The notes beneath the pieces were generated by a model. That model was not told the DNA's origin. It did not search any database and saw only the letters and a list, made by a program, of their open reading frames with translations. From Hyphomicrobiaceae bacterium (GTDB taxonomy: Bacteria; Pseudomonadota; Alphaproteobacteria; Rhizobiales; Hyphomicrobiaceae), in the NCBI GenBank assembly GCA_025351355.1, contig JANXWC010000137.1:1-34213 (forward strand): a stretch of DNA of 34,213 bases, in the 5' to 3' direction. Position 1 is the stretch's first letter; each line of letters opens with the position of its first letter. Below are positions 1 to 7,173 of the stretch, one piece after another. The position numbers and the translations under genes are program-made.

Positions 1-238
1 GCTTACAGCTGCTTCAGCGTGGTCACCGTCTCAGCGAGCGGGCCTTGTCCGCAGATGGTTTCCACCCGCGCCCCTCTCTCAGACGCTGTTGCGATGGCCA
101 TCGCGGGGCGCTCAAGGAAGGAGTGCTTCCATATTGCACAACCCCAAGTTTAAATTCAATCATTTGCCGCCGTCATGGTAAAGTCGGCCCAATTTTCCCG
201 ACGCGTTTCGGGCAATCGACATTCCGCGTCTCCCCGTC

Positions 239-868
239 CTATCGCGCCGTGCCGAACGCGAACCAGACGGCAATGAGGGCTAGCGCCAACGAGAGGGCTC
301 GCCGCGCGATGCGACTGCGATCGGGATCTTCGAGTAACGGCAGAGCCGCCCCGGCAAGCAACACGATCACCGTGTGCATCGCGGTGGCGATCATCACGTA
401 GATGATCGACAGCAGCATCGTTTGCGACAAGATCGGCCGAACCGGTTCGACGAAGGTCGGCAGCACCGCGACATAGAACACGGCGGCCTTCGGATTTAAA
501 ATGTTCGTGGCAAGGCCCCGCATGAAATAAGCGCTATCGAGGGTGCTGTCGTCGATCCGCGACGGCGAGGTTTCACGATTGTCCCGCCACCCATCCCACG
601 CGAGCCACAGCAGATAAACCACGCCACCCCAGCGAAGCGCCTCATACAGGAAACGCGAACTCGAGATGGCCGCAGCGAGGCCGAGCGCCGCGGCGATGCC
701 CACGATCAACAGGCCCACGGCGACGCCGGCAGTCGCTGCAAAACCCGACCGTCGGCCACGTGTAGCGCTGAGGATCGCGAGGTACGCCATGTTGGGTCCC
801 GGCGTCACCTCGATGACGAAGCAAGTAACAGCAAAGGCACCAAACGATTCCAGCGAAATAAAGGTCAT
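239..868 (-). CDS. LysE/RhtB family amino-acid exporter
   Basis: Predicted inner-membrane exporter of amino acids or related small metabolites; the substrate cannot be read from sequence. The 209-residue length is typical of the family. The N-terminal signature EVTPGPNMAYL lies at about residues 19-29, followed by several hydrophobic segments and the conserved NILNPKAAVFY stretch near the middle, which is characteristic of LysE/RhtB proteins. The ATG at 868 is preceded by only a weak AGAGCAG ribosome site. It lies 23 bp downstream of the VIT-family gene on the same strand, so the two may be co-transcribed, although no functional link is obvious. Family assignment is firm; substrate is unknown. 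Confidence 0.9.
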   Translation of the reverse strand: MTFISLESFGAFAVTCFVIEVTPGPNMAYLAILSATRGRRSGFAATAGVAVGLLIVGIAAALGLAAAISSSRFLYEALRWGGVVYLLWLAWDGWRDNRETSPSRIDDSTLDSAYFMRGLATNILNPKAAVFYVAVLPTFVEPVRPILSQTMLLSIIYVMIATAMHTVIVLLAGAALPLLEDPDRSRIARRALSLALALIAVWFAFGTAR

Positions 869-891
869 TTACTGCTCTGACACGCCAGCCA

Positions 892-1593
892 CTACACGAC
901 GGTGCCAAACAGACGCCCGATCCCGGCCGTTGCAGCCATTGCGACAGCTCCCCAGAATGTCACGCGAGCCATGCCCTTGATCGGATCGGCACCGCCCGCT
1001 CGTGCGCCGATTGCGCCCAATAAAGCAAGAAATGCCAGCGATGCGACGGTGACGATGGGCACGAGTTTTCCTGTCGGTGCGATCAGAACCATGAATAGTG
1101 GCATCGCAGCTCCGGTCGCAAACGTCGCCGCAGAGGTTAGCGCGGCCTGAACCGGTCGGGCCGTGGTGATTTCTGAAATGCCAAGTTCGTCACGGGCGTG
1201 CGCGCCGAGCGCATCGTGGGCCGTCAGCTGATCGGCGACCTTGCGGGCGAGATCAATTGCGACGCCCCGCTTGACGTAGACTTGCGCAAGTTCCTCCCTC
1301 TCGAACGGGATGTTTTCGCTCAATTCCTTGCGTTCGCGACCAAGGTCCGCGGCTTCCGTATCCGCCTGCGAGCTAACGGACACGTACTCACCGGCGGCCA
1401 TCGCCATTGCGCCCGCAACCAGTCCGGCCACCGCAGCGACGAGTACCTCGCTGGGTTTGGTCGATGCCGCGGCCACGCCGACAATCAAACTTGCGGTTGA
1501 GATAATTCCGTCGTTGGCCCCGAGCACTGCAGCGCGCAGCCATCCGATGCGATCGACGCGGTGAACTTCACGATGCAGGTGCAGCGGGCTCAT
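892..1593 (-). CDS. VIT1/CCC1 family metal (iron/manganese) transporter
   Basis: Membrane protein of 233 residues of the vacuolar-iron-transporter family, which moves Fe2+ or Mn2+ out of the cytoplasm in known members. The first membrane segment carries LGANDGIISTASLIVG (about residues 24-39), and MAAGEYVSVSSQ (residues 65-76) includes the conserved glutamate Glu69. A charged cytoplasmic segment at about residues 77-130 is followed by three hydrophobic helices. There is no N-terminal ferritin-like domain, so it is not the MbfA fusion form found in some rhizobia. The ATG at 1593 is preceded by GAGGG at good spacing. It is the likely first gene of a two-gene unit with the LysE gene. No iron-responsive operator was recognised upstream. 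Confidence 0.92.
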   Translation of the reverse strand: MSPLHLHREVHRVDRIGWLRAAVLGANDGIISTASLIVGVAAASTKPSEVLVAAVAGLVAGAMAMAAGEYVSVSSQADTEAADLGRERKELSENIPFEREELAQVYVKRGVAIDLARKVADQLTAHDALGAHARDELGISEITTARPVQAALTSAATFATGAAMPLFMVLIAPTGKLVPIVTVASLAFLALLGAIGARAGGADPIKGMARVTFWGAVAMAATAGIGRLFGTVV

Positions 1594-1819
1594 GTCAGTC
1601 CCTCGAAGTTAAGTCGGTCCACGGCGTGCTGACCCGCTGGGCCAAAAATTCGGGCCGCCGGTGTCTCTCACCACATTCGCATCACCCCAACAGCCTGTTA
1701 AGTTAGTGCGGCTACAGATCATTTCGTTTTCTCAGCACCCACTCCGCACGTAACCCGACACCGGGCGCGCACACCGAGACATAGCCTGCAAGTGCGCTCA
1801 CCACATCAAGCGCACCCTA

Positions 1820-2983
1820 TCACCCAGCCCTCGCCAGCACTTCGCCCCACACACGCAGAAAATTCCCGCCCATCACCTTGACGATTGCCGCGTCGCTCCA
1901 ATCGCGGCGCACAAGTTCGGCGATCAGATCGGGAAATTTGCTGGCATCCTCCAGCCCCGGCGGATTAGGCCCGCCGTAAAAATCCGAGCCGATGCCGATA
2001 TGGTTCTCGCCCACGATTTCGCGGAAGTGTGCGAGGTGATCACACAGATAGGCGATGCCATCCTGGTTCCAGCCCGTCAGGCAAGCCGCGCGCGCCTTCT
2101 GATAATCGGCAGCCGTCATGCCTGGTCGCAGCTTGCCCCATTGATCCTTGAAGCTGCCCACGCCCGCCAGCGCCGCCGGATTGAGAAACTCCGGCACGAA
2201 CGTAGCCATCGCCAGTCCGCCGTTGTCGCGCAACCGATGCAGCACATCGTCCGGCGTATTGCGCGGATGCGCGCACAGCGCCGTCGCGCAGGTATGCGTG
2301 ATGAACACCGGCGCCGTCGTCACGTCCAGCACCTTGTGCATCGCATGCGGTGCCACGTGCGCCAGATCGACCATCAGCCCGAGCCGGTTCATTTCCGCAA
2401 TCATCGCGCGGCCGAAATCCGACAGCCCATCGTGGCCGCCATGCGGCTTGTCGGTGGCACTGTCGATCCACGGCAGCGTTTCATTGTGACAGAGCGTCAC
2501 GAGGCGCACACCGAGCCGGTGCCACAGGCGCAGCGGCGCCAGCGACCCTTCCAGCCCCACCGTGCCCTCCACCGCCGGCAATGAACCGATTTTTCCGCGT
2601 GCCTGCGCGAGCCCCACGTCTGCCGGTTTGCGCACCGGATAAAATGCGTCGGCGTGCTTGTCCTCGATGCGCAGAATAAGATCGATCTGTTCGGCGGTGA
2701 CGGTTGCCGGATTGGCGGACTTGGTCGGCAGAAATGCGGCCAGCACCTGCGTTCCGACCTTGCCGGCGCGCAGCCGCGGAATATCGGTATCCGTTTCTGG
2801 ATGCAGCCGTGTCAGATCGTAACTGTCCAGATCTGAGCGTCCGGCCTGCCGCACCGTCCACGGCAGATCGTTGTGCCCGTCGATCAAGGGATGTGTCGTC
2901 ATCAACGCCACGGCATGGGCATAGGCCCGATCGCGCGGCCGCGCCAGCGGCACGGAAGACGGTGGGGCACTCGTTTCGGCCAT
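1820..2983 (-). CDS. Membrane dipeptidase family protein (peptidase M19)
   Basis: Predicted zinc dipeptidase of 387 residues, close to the usual family size. The metal-binding DGHNDLPWT (His37 and Asp39) opens the TIM-barrel, AVEGTVGLEG near residue 140 supplies the bridging glutamate, and DLAHV and FITHTCATALC further on supply histidine positions. GIGSDFYGG near the C-terminus matches the conserved M19 ending. No signal peptide is visible, so a cytoplasmic location is likely, unlike the mammalian anchored enzyme. The ATG at 2983 has GGAG at about 7 bp. It is divergent from hisN across 157 bp. Natural substrate (dipeptides, D-amino-acid dipeptides, or other) is not readable. Confidence 0.93.
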   Translation of the reverse strand: MAETSAPPSSVPLARPRDRAYAHAVALMTTHPLIDGHNDLPWTVRQAGRSDLDSYDLTRLHPETDTDIPRLRAGKVGTQVLAAFLPTKSANPATVTAEQIDLILRIEDKHADAFYPVRKPADVGLAQARGKIGSLPAVEGTVGLEGSLAPLRLWHRLGVRLVTLCHNETLPWIDSATDKPHGGHDGLSDFGRAMIAEMNRLGLMVDLAHVAPHAMHKVLDVTTAPVFITHTCATALCAHPRNTPDDVLHRLRDNGGLAMATFVPEFLNPAALAGVGSFKDQWGKLRPGMTAADYQKARAACLTGWNQDGIAYLCDHLAHFREIVGENHIGIGSDFYGGPNPPGLEDASKFPDLIAELVRRDWSDAAIVKVMGGNFLRVWGEVLARAG

Positions 2984-3140
2984 GCGGGATCTCCGGATCT
3001 GCGGGTAACGTCTGCGTCTTGGACTTCCCGCGTCTCACCGTTACGCTGCAATGCCGTTCGGCGTCGAGCGCCAAAAACGACTTTCTCCCAAGCGCCACCC
3101 GTGCCAGTAAACGCCCAACTCCGACCAGAGCAAAATTTCC

Positions 3141-3950
3141 ATGAGTGAACCTACGCCCGCCCCTCGCGTTGCCGACCTGCTGGCTGAAGCGCACGCGCTG
3201 GCTGACCTGGCCGGCGCCCGCATCCTGCCCTACTTCCGCAAGGCGATCGCAGTCGCAAACAAACAGCAAGGTATAGGCTTCGATCCGGTCACCGAAGCCG
3301 ACAAATCAGCCGAGCGGGTCATGCGGCAAGCCTTGCGCAAACGCTTCCCCGACCATGGCATCGTCGGCGAGGAATACGCCGCCCACGAGACGGCCAGTCG
3401 CTATCGCTGGGTGCTCGATCCGATCGACGGCACGCGCGCTTTCATCTGCGGGTTTCCCTTATGGGGCGTCTTGATCGGCCTGCTCGACGGCGACGACGCC
3501 ATTCTCGGCATGATGGATCAGCCCTATACCGGTGAGCGCTTCTGGGCAGCCGGATCCAAAGCACAGATGCACGACCGCCACGGCAAGGTGCGCTCGCTCA
3601 AGACGCGACGCTGCGCGGAGCTTTCGGCGGCGACGCTGGTGGCCACGGCGCCTGATATGTTCAAAGGCGCCGAGCAGGCGACATTCGCTCGCGTTAGCAA
3701 CGGCGCACGCATGACGCGCTTCGGCGGCGACTGCTACGCCTACTGCATGTTGGCGGCCGGCCAGATCGATCTGGTTGTCGAGGCCGGCCTCAAGCCCGTC
3801 GATATCGTCGCGCTCATTCCGATCATCGAGCGCGCGGGCGGTCGGGTCACCACTTGGGATGGCGGTTCGCCCATCAATGGCGGTCGCATCGTCGCAGCCG
3901 GCGATCCCCGGCTCCACGAAGCGGCGCTGAAAATGCTGTCGACGCGCTGA
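3141..3950 (+). CDS. hisN: Inositol-monophosphatase-family phosphatase, probably histidinol-phosphatase HisN
   Basis: A magnesium-dependent phosphatase of 269 residues. Visible metal-site motifs are VTEADKSAE (Asp54), VGEEY (Glu77), and LDPIDGTRAF (Asp93 and Asp96). The C-terminal motif LKPVDIVALIPIIE, instead of the WDxAAG seen in true inositol monophosphatases, is the feature of the HisN branch that dephosphorylates histidinol phosphate in the penultimate step of histidine synthesis. No other his genes are in the window, which is common for this phosphatase. The ATG at 3141 has no strong ribosome site. It converges on the downstream hydrolase gene with only 9 bp between stops. The family is certain; the substrate is inferred from the HisN-type C-terminal motif. 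Confidence 0.85.
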   Translation: MSEPTPAPRVADLLAEAHALADLAGARILPYFRKAIAVANKQQGIGFDPVTEADKSAERVMRQALRKRFPDHGIVGEEYAAHETASRYRWVLDPIDGTRAFICGFPLWGVLIGLLDGDDAILGMMDQPYTGERFWAAGSKAQMHDRHGKVRSLKTRRCAELSAATLVATAPDMFKGAEQATFARVSNGARMTRFGGDCYAYCMLAAGQIDLVVEAGLKPVDIVALIPIIERAGGRVTTWDGGSPINGGRIVAAGDPRLHEAALKMLSTR

Positions 3951-3959
3951 TCGGCAACC

Positions 3960-4919
3960 CTACGCCGCGGCTCGGATGGCTTCGACGTAGGCATCGAACG
4001 ACGCCCAGAAGCGACCGCGGATATCGTCGCTTTCCTGCAGGATCTCGTGCTTGGATGGACCGATCAGCGCCAGCGTGCCGAGCTTCAAGCGCGGTGCGAA
4101 GTCTTCGATCACCGGCGTCGAGACGATGGTGTCACGCCCGGCCGCCGCCATCAGCACGGGCACCTTGATGCTGGCCGGAAAATCCAATGCCGCGATTACT
4201 GCACACGACCTGAACGCTGCCCGCATCCAGCCGATCGTCGGCGCACCGAGTGCCAGTTCGGGCGCCGCATCGAGCACGGCCTGCGCGCGGACGTAGCGCT
4301 CACGGTTCGACGTCAGTTGGTTGGTCTCGAACGGCGCGGCAGTCGGTGGGCGTTTGTCGACCCCTGGTGGAAACAGATGGCCCAACCCTACCCCGGCCAC
4401 GATTTCGGTCAGCGCCCGCGCAACGGCAAGCGGCATACCCAATTGCTCCCGCGCGATCTGCAGCATCGGTCCGGTGACGATGATGCGCTCGAATGGGCAC
4501 TGCGTCAGACCGGCCGTCCGCATTAGAATATGCCCGCCGAGCGAATGGCCGAGCGCCAGATACGGCGCCGGCATATTCGGGATCACAACTTCCTTCATGA
4601 ACAATGCGAGATCGTAATCGTACTCGCGGAAGTGGCGCACATGGCCCTTCAGCGGATTGTCCAGCATGCGCTTTGAGCCGCCCTGGCCGCGCAAATCCAT
4701 GATCGCCACCGAAAAACCTCGGCGCCGCAGGTCGGCTACGGTTTCGAAATACTTTTCGATAAATTCGCTGCGTCCGGGCACCACCACCACCGTGCCGCGG
4801 TTCCGCCCCGTAGTTTCGGTCCAGCGGGCATAGCGCAGCGGCGCGCCGTCAAAGCCCTGGCAAAGCCCGGCGATGGCGCCGCTCGGAACCGGATTTCTGG
4901 CGAGGGCTACGAGGGTCAT
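3960..4919 (-). CDS. Alpha/beta hydrolase, lysophospholipase-like
   Basis: Predicted serine hydrolase of the PldB/Hydrolase_4 type. The oxyanion and turn region VVVVPGRSEFIEKYFETVADL is followed by DLRGQGGSKR, the nucleophile elbow GHSLGGH near residue 125, an acid residue in AAGRDTIVSTP, and the catalytic histidine in SKHEILQE. This order is that of monoglyceride or lysophospholipid lipases. No signal peptide is seen. I start at the ATG at 4919; a TTG at 4928 would add three residues but has no better ribosome site. It is convergent with hisN. The substrate is not determined. Confidence 0.88.
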   Translation of the reverse strand: MTLVALARNPVPSGAIAGLCQGFDGAPLRYARWTETTGRNRGTVVVVPGRSEFIEKYFETVADLRRRGFSVAIMDLRGQGGSKRMLDNPLKGHVRHFREYDYDLALFMKEVVIPNMPAPYLALGHSLGGHILMRTAGLTQCPFERIIVTGPMLQIAREQLGMPLAVARALTEIVAGVGLGHLFPPGVDKRPPTAAPFETNQLTSNRERYVRAQAVLDAAPELALGAPTIGWMRAAFRSCAVIAALDFPASIKVPVLMAAAGRDTIVSTPVIEDFAPRLKLGTLALIGPSKHEILQESDDIRGRFWASFDAYVEAIRAAA

Positions 4920-5091
4920 GGAATTCAAACCGGATGCAGAAGACTATGTTGCAGTGGCGTCGTCGTCGCGTTGCATACTTGAGAAGTTACGCCCGCTTCG
5001 CTCCGTGTCGCCGCAACGATGTATGCCACATTCCGCCCCGCCTCGCGAGCGCAGTACAAAGGTATGGTCAGATTTGATCGCTGGAGCCACA

Positions 5092-5631
5092 ATGACGCAA
5101 TTATCGCCATCAGATGATGTCGCGCATCCGCCGGACTTTCACTCCCGTCCCGTTAGGGCGAGCGACTGGCCGGCCATCGAAGCGCTGCACGATGTTGCCT
5201 TCGGACCCGGCGCCTTGACACGTGCCGCCTACCGGGCCCGGGAAGGACAGCCCAGGATTTCGCCGTTCTGTCGCACAGTCTACCGGGCGGAAACAATCAT
5301 TGCGGCCATTCGCTATACGCCCATCCGGATCGGCGGCACCAGCGGCCCGCTGTTGCTGGGGCCACTAGCCGTAGCGCCGGCATTTGCCAACCAGGGCCAT
5401 GGGCGTCGGCTGCTCGCCGAAAGCCTTGAGGTCGCGCGGGCAACCGGCATCGAATTGGTCCTCCTGGTGGGAGATCCCCCTTACTATGCCCGCTTCGGAT
5501 TTGTGCGGGCTCCTGCTGGTCGGTTCATCATGGCAGGCCCGGTCGACCCCAGCCGAATCCTGTTGCTGGAGATGAACGGCGGCGTTGACCTGAAGGGCCG
5601 CTTCACCGGTCGGGTAACAGGAGCGGCCTGA
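5092..5631 (+). CDS. GNAT family N-acetyltransferase (YhbS-like)
   Basis: A 179-residue acetyl-CoA-dependent acetyltransferase. GPLAVAPAFANQGHGRRLL around residues 90-108 contains the pyrophosphate-binding Q/R-x-x-G-x-G/A loop (here NQGHGR), and PPYYARFGFVRAP is the typical motif of the COG3153/YhbS group. The open frame extends upstream to 4873, but I choose the ATG at 5092 because it is preceded by TGGAG at 7 bp and because the longer form has a poorly conserved-looking arginine- and serine-rich extension that overlaps the start of the opposite-strand hydrolase. The acetylated substrate is unknown. Confidence 0.88.
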   Translation: MTQLSPSDDVAHPPDFHSRPVRASDWPAIEALHDVAFGPGALTRAAYRAREGQPRISPFCRTVYRAETIIAAIRYTPIRIGGTSGPLLLGPLAVAPAFANQGHGRRLLAESLEVARATGIELVLLVGDPPYYARFGFVRAPAGRFIMAGPVDPSRILLLEMNGGVDLKGRFTGRVTGAA

Positions 5632-5659
5632 GTAGCGGTGTTCCGCGGAAAGCGGTGTC

Positions 5660-5692
5660 ATACCAGCGGTCATTATTCTTGACCGATGGTAT
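5660..5692. repeat. 33-bp hairpin, copy 1 of a pair
   Basis: Arms of 13 nt (5660-5672 and 5680-5692) pair at 12 of 13 positions around a 7-nt loop. It lies 28 bp after the acetyltransferase stop. It is closely related to the hairpin at 5739-5771, and the two differ by one compensated base pair. It could be a terminator or a dispersed palindromic element; the loop is T-rich but there is no T-tract after the stem. Confidence 0.75.
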
Positions 5693-5738
5693 GCGCGCGC
5701 GGGGTTGGTGGGGTGGCCGCCCGCAAACAAAGAATCTG

Positions 5739-5771
5739 ATACCGACGGTCATTCTTTTTGACCGTCGGTGT
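5739..5771. repeat. 33-bp hairpin, copy 2 of a pair
   Basis: Perfect 11-bp stem (5741-5751 with 5759-5769) with a 7-nt T-rich loop, extended by one A-T pair and a G-T wobble at the base. It shares the CGGTCATT core and TGACCG with copy 1, 46 bp upstream, in the same orientation. Confidence 0.75.
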
Positions 5772-6002
5772 AACGCATCTACAACAAAATAGATGCGCAA
5801 ATGGCACAGACGCATGCCGCTAAACGTCGATAGTCACCGATAGCGTTGACCAACCTTCCAAAAAGCATGACGTCTTAATGACAAACGTGGTCTAGATCAT
5901 GCTGCTGTTTTGCACGCGATACGTGTGCGATCGTCGCTAGCGCGGGTTGGTCCGAAGCGGCATCCGGTACCGCGTGTAAAACCGCGCCAAACCAGAAAGC
6001 GG

Positions 6003-6039
6003 GAGCATGTTTTCGGTTCAAACAAAAGCAAACGTGCTC
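6003..6039 (+). repeat. Hairpin in the leader of the DUF4956-rve gene
   Basis: GAGCATGTTT at 6003-6012 pairs at 9 of 10 positions with AAACGTGCTC at 6030-6039 across a 17-nt loop. The outer sequence resembles the ends of rhizobial RIME-type palindromes, so it may be a worn repeat rather than a dedicated regulatory structure. It ends 25 bp before the start codon at 6065 and could influence translation if transcribed. Confidence 0.45.
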
Positions 6040-6064
6040 TAGGTGTGTCGAGAAGTGTAAACGA

Positions 6065-7147
6065 ATGTTTGGTGTCTTGCCGATTGATCCAGCTGCCGCC
6101 GTCAAGATCGGCGAATTCGCCACATTTATCTGTGTCGTCTCGGCGTGCGCCGGCGTGTTGTATCTGGTCTATCGCTACGTCATGCCGCGCGAAGATGACG
6201 AAGCCGAGTTCGCGGCGACAATTTTCATTCTAACGGTGGCGATCGGCCTGCTGGTGTCGATCATCAAGCAAGCGCCAGCGATCTCCTTTGGTTTATTTGG
6301 CGCCATGTCGATCGTGCGCTTCCGGGCGCAGATCAAACGGCCGCAGCGCATGATTTTCATTTTCATGGCCGCCGCCATCGGCGTATGTTGCGGCGCGGGC
6401 GAGTATTTGACGACGGTACTCGGCACCTTGATCCTTTCGGTGCTGACGATCATCTCTTTCAGTCTCACTCCGGCGAAAGTCAAAGGCAAAGCCAAGTCGG
6501 GCAAAGCTATACCCGCGCTGCCCGGCGTCATTGCGGCGCCAGTCCTTGCTGCCGGCATTCCGGTGCGCTGGGGTGTCGATTTCGTGCCTCTGACTTTGGG
6601 TGACGGCTGTCGCATACGGATTTTGGCCATCGTCGATGAGGGCAGCCGGGAAGCGCTTGCCCTGGTGCCGGAAACGTCTTTTTCAGGCTCGCGTGTCGTC
6701 GGCGAACTCGACCGCTTGATTGGCGAGCGTGGCAAGCCATCGGAGATCATCAGCGACACCTGGCCGCAGTTGTCGTCTCGCGCCGTGCTTGATTGGAAGC
6801 AATGGACCGCGATTGACTGGCTGTGGTCGGAAAACCAAGGGCCGCGCGGTCCGTTCGCCGCCGACTTCGCCGTCATAGTGCAGGACCGTTGTCTGGGGCC
6901 GGGCTATGCCTCGCTTATCTCTGCCCGCAGCGGCCTCGAAACCTGGCGACTGCAGTACAATCAGGAAATCAGTTTAACTGCCGTACCTGCAATAAAAGAA
7001 GAACGCATCGTCGAGCCGGCCGGGATGCGCCGGGCGATCAGCGCGTTGCGCGAACCCACGTCTGCTATTGCGACGGCGACGGCGGTGTCCGAGGCCGTCA
7101 CCAGCCTCGCCACGGGCGCCCGCGTCAAGTCGGCTGCGGGCCATTGA
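6065..7147 (+). CDS. DUF4956-like membrane domain fused to a degenerate IS3-type transposase (rve) domain
   Basis: A 360-residue protein with two parts. Residues 1-135 have about four membrane segments (near 16-38, 48-67, 95-115, 116-133) and the DUF4956-type core SFGLFGAMSIVRFRAQIK (74-91). A basic linker (136-165) leads to residues 168-300, which follow the rve domain of IS407-group IS3 transposases almost without gaps: RWGVDFV, DGCRIRIL, REALALV, RLIGERGKPSEIISD, CLGPGYASL, and LETWRLQYN. Asp172 and Asp231 occupy the first two catalytic positions. The third, normally Glu in FVESF, reads FAADF here, so Glu is missing (Ala266, or Asp267 if the one-residue gap is placed later). The DNG and GKPQQN motifs are lost, as is the transposase DNA-binding N-terminus. 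The tail (301-360) is alanine-rich. This reads as one intact, domesticated fusion. The role is unknown; DUF4956 genes elsewhere often accompany VTC-type polyphosphate polymerase and CotH kinase genes. Confidence 0.82.
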   Translation: MFGVLPIDPAAAVKIGEFATFICVVSACAGVLYLVYRYVMPREDDEAEFAATIFILTVAIGLLVSIIKQAPAISFGLFGAMSIVRFRAQIKRPQRMIFIFMAAAIGVCCGAGEYLTTVLGTLILSVLTIISFSLTPAKVKGKAKSGKAIPALPGVIAAPVLAAGIPVRWGVDFVPLTLGDGCRIRILAIVDEGSREALALVPETSFSGSRVVGELDRLIGERGKPSEIISDTWPQLSSRAVLDWKQWTAIDWLWSENQGPRGPFAADFAVIVQDRCLGPGYASLISARSGLETWRLQYNQEISLTAVPAIKEERIVEPAGMRRAISALREPTSAIATATAVSEAVTSLATGARVKSAAGH

Positions 7148-7173
7148 CAGTAATTAGTTTCGGACCAGATTTG

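Larger units (their letters stand above)
5632..6064. other. Non-coding stretch with three hairpins
   Basis: No convincing reading frame is present. The left half holds the two related hairpins at 5660-5692 and 5739-5771; the right half ends with the hairpin at 6003-6039 immediately before the DUF4956 gene. No promoter could be assigned with confidence. Confidence 0.6.

Noticed and set aside
3-101. Minus-strand frame of 32 codons ending near the window edge (MAIATASERGARVETICGQG and onward)
   Set aside because: The peptide has protein-like composition and could be the end of a gene fragment, but it is short, has a stop 15-20 codons upstream, and has no recognised family, so it is not called.
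6565-6970. A full insertion sequence at the transposase-like part of the fusion gene
   Set aside because: No terminal inverted repeats, target duplication, orfA or transposase N-terminus were found, and the reading frame runs straight in from the membrane domain.
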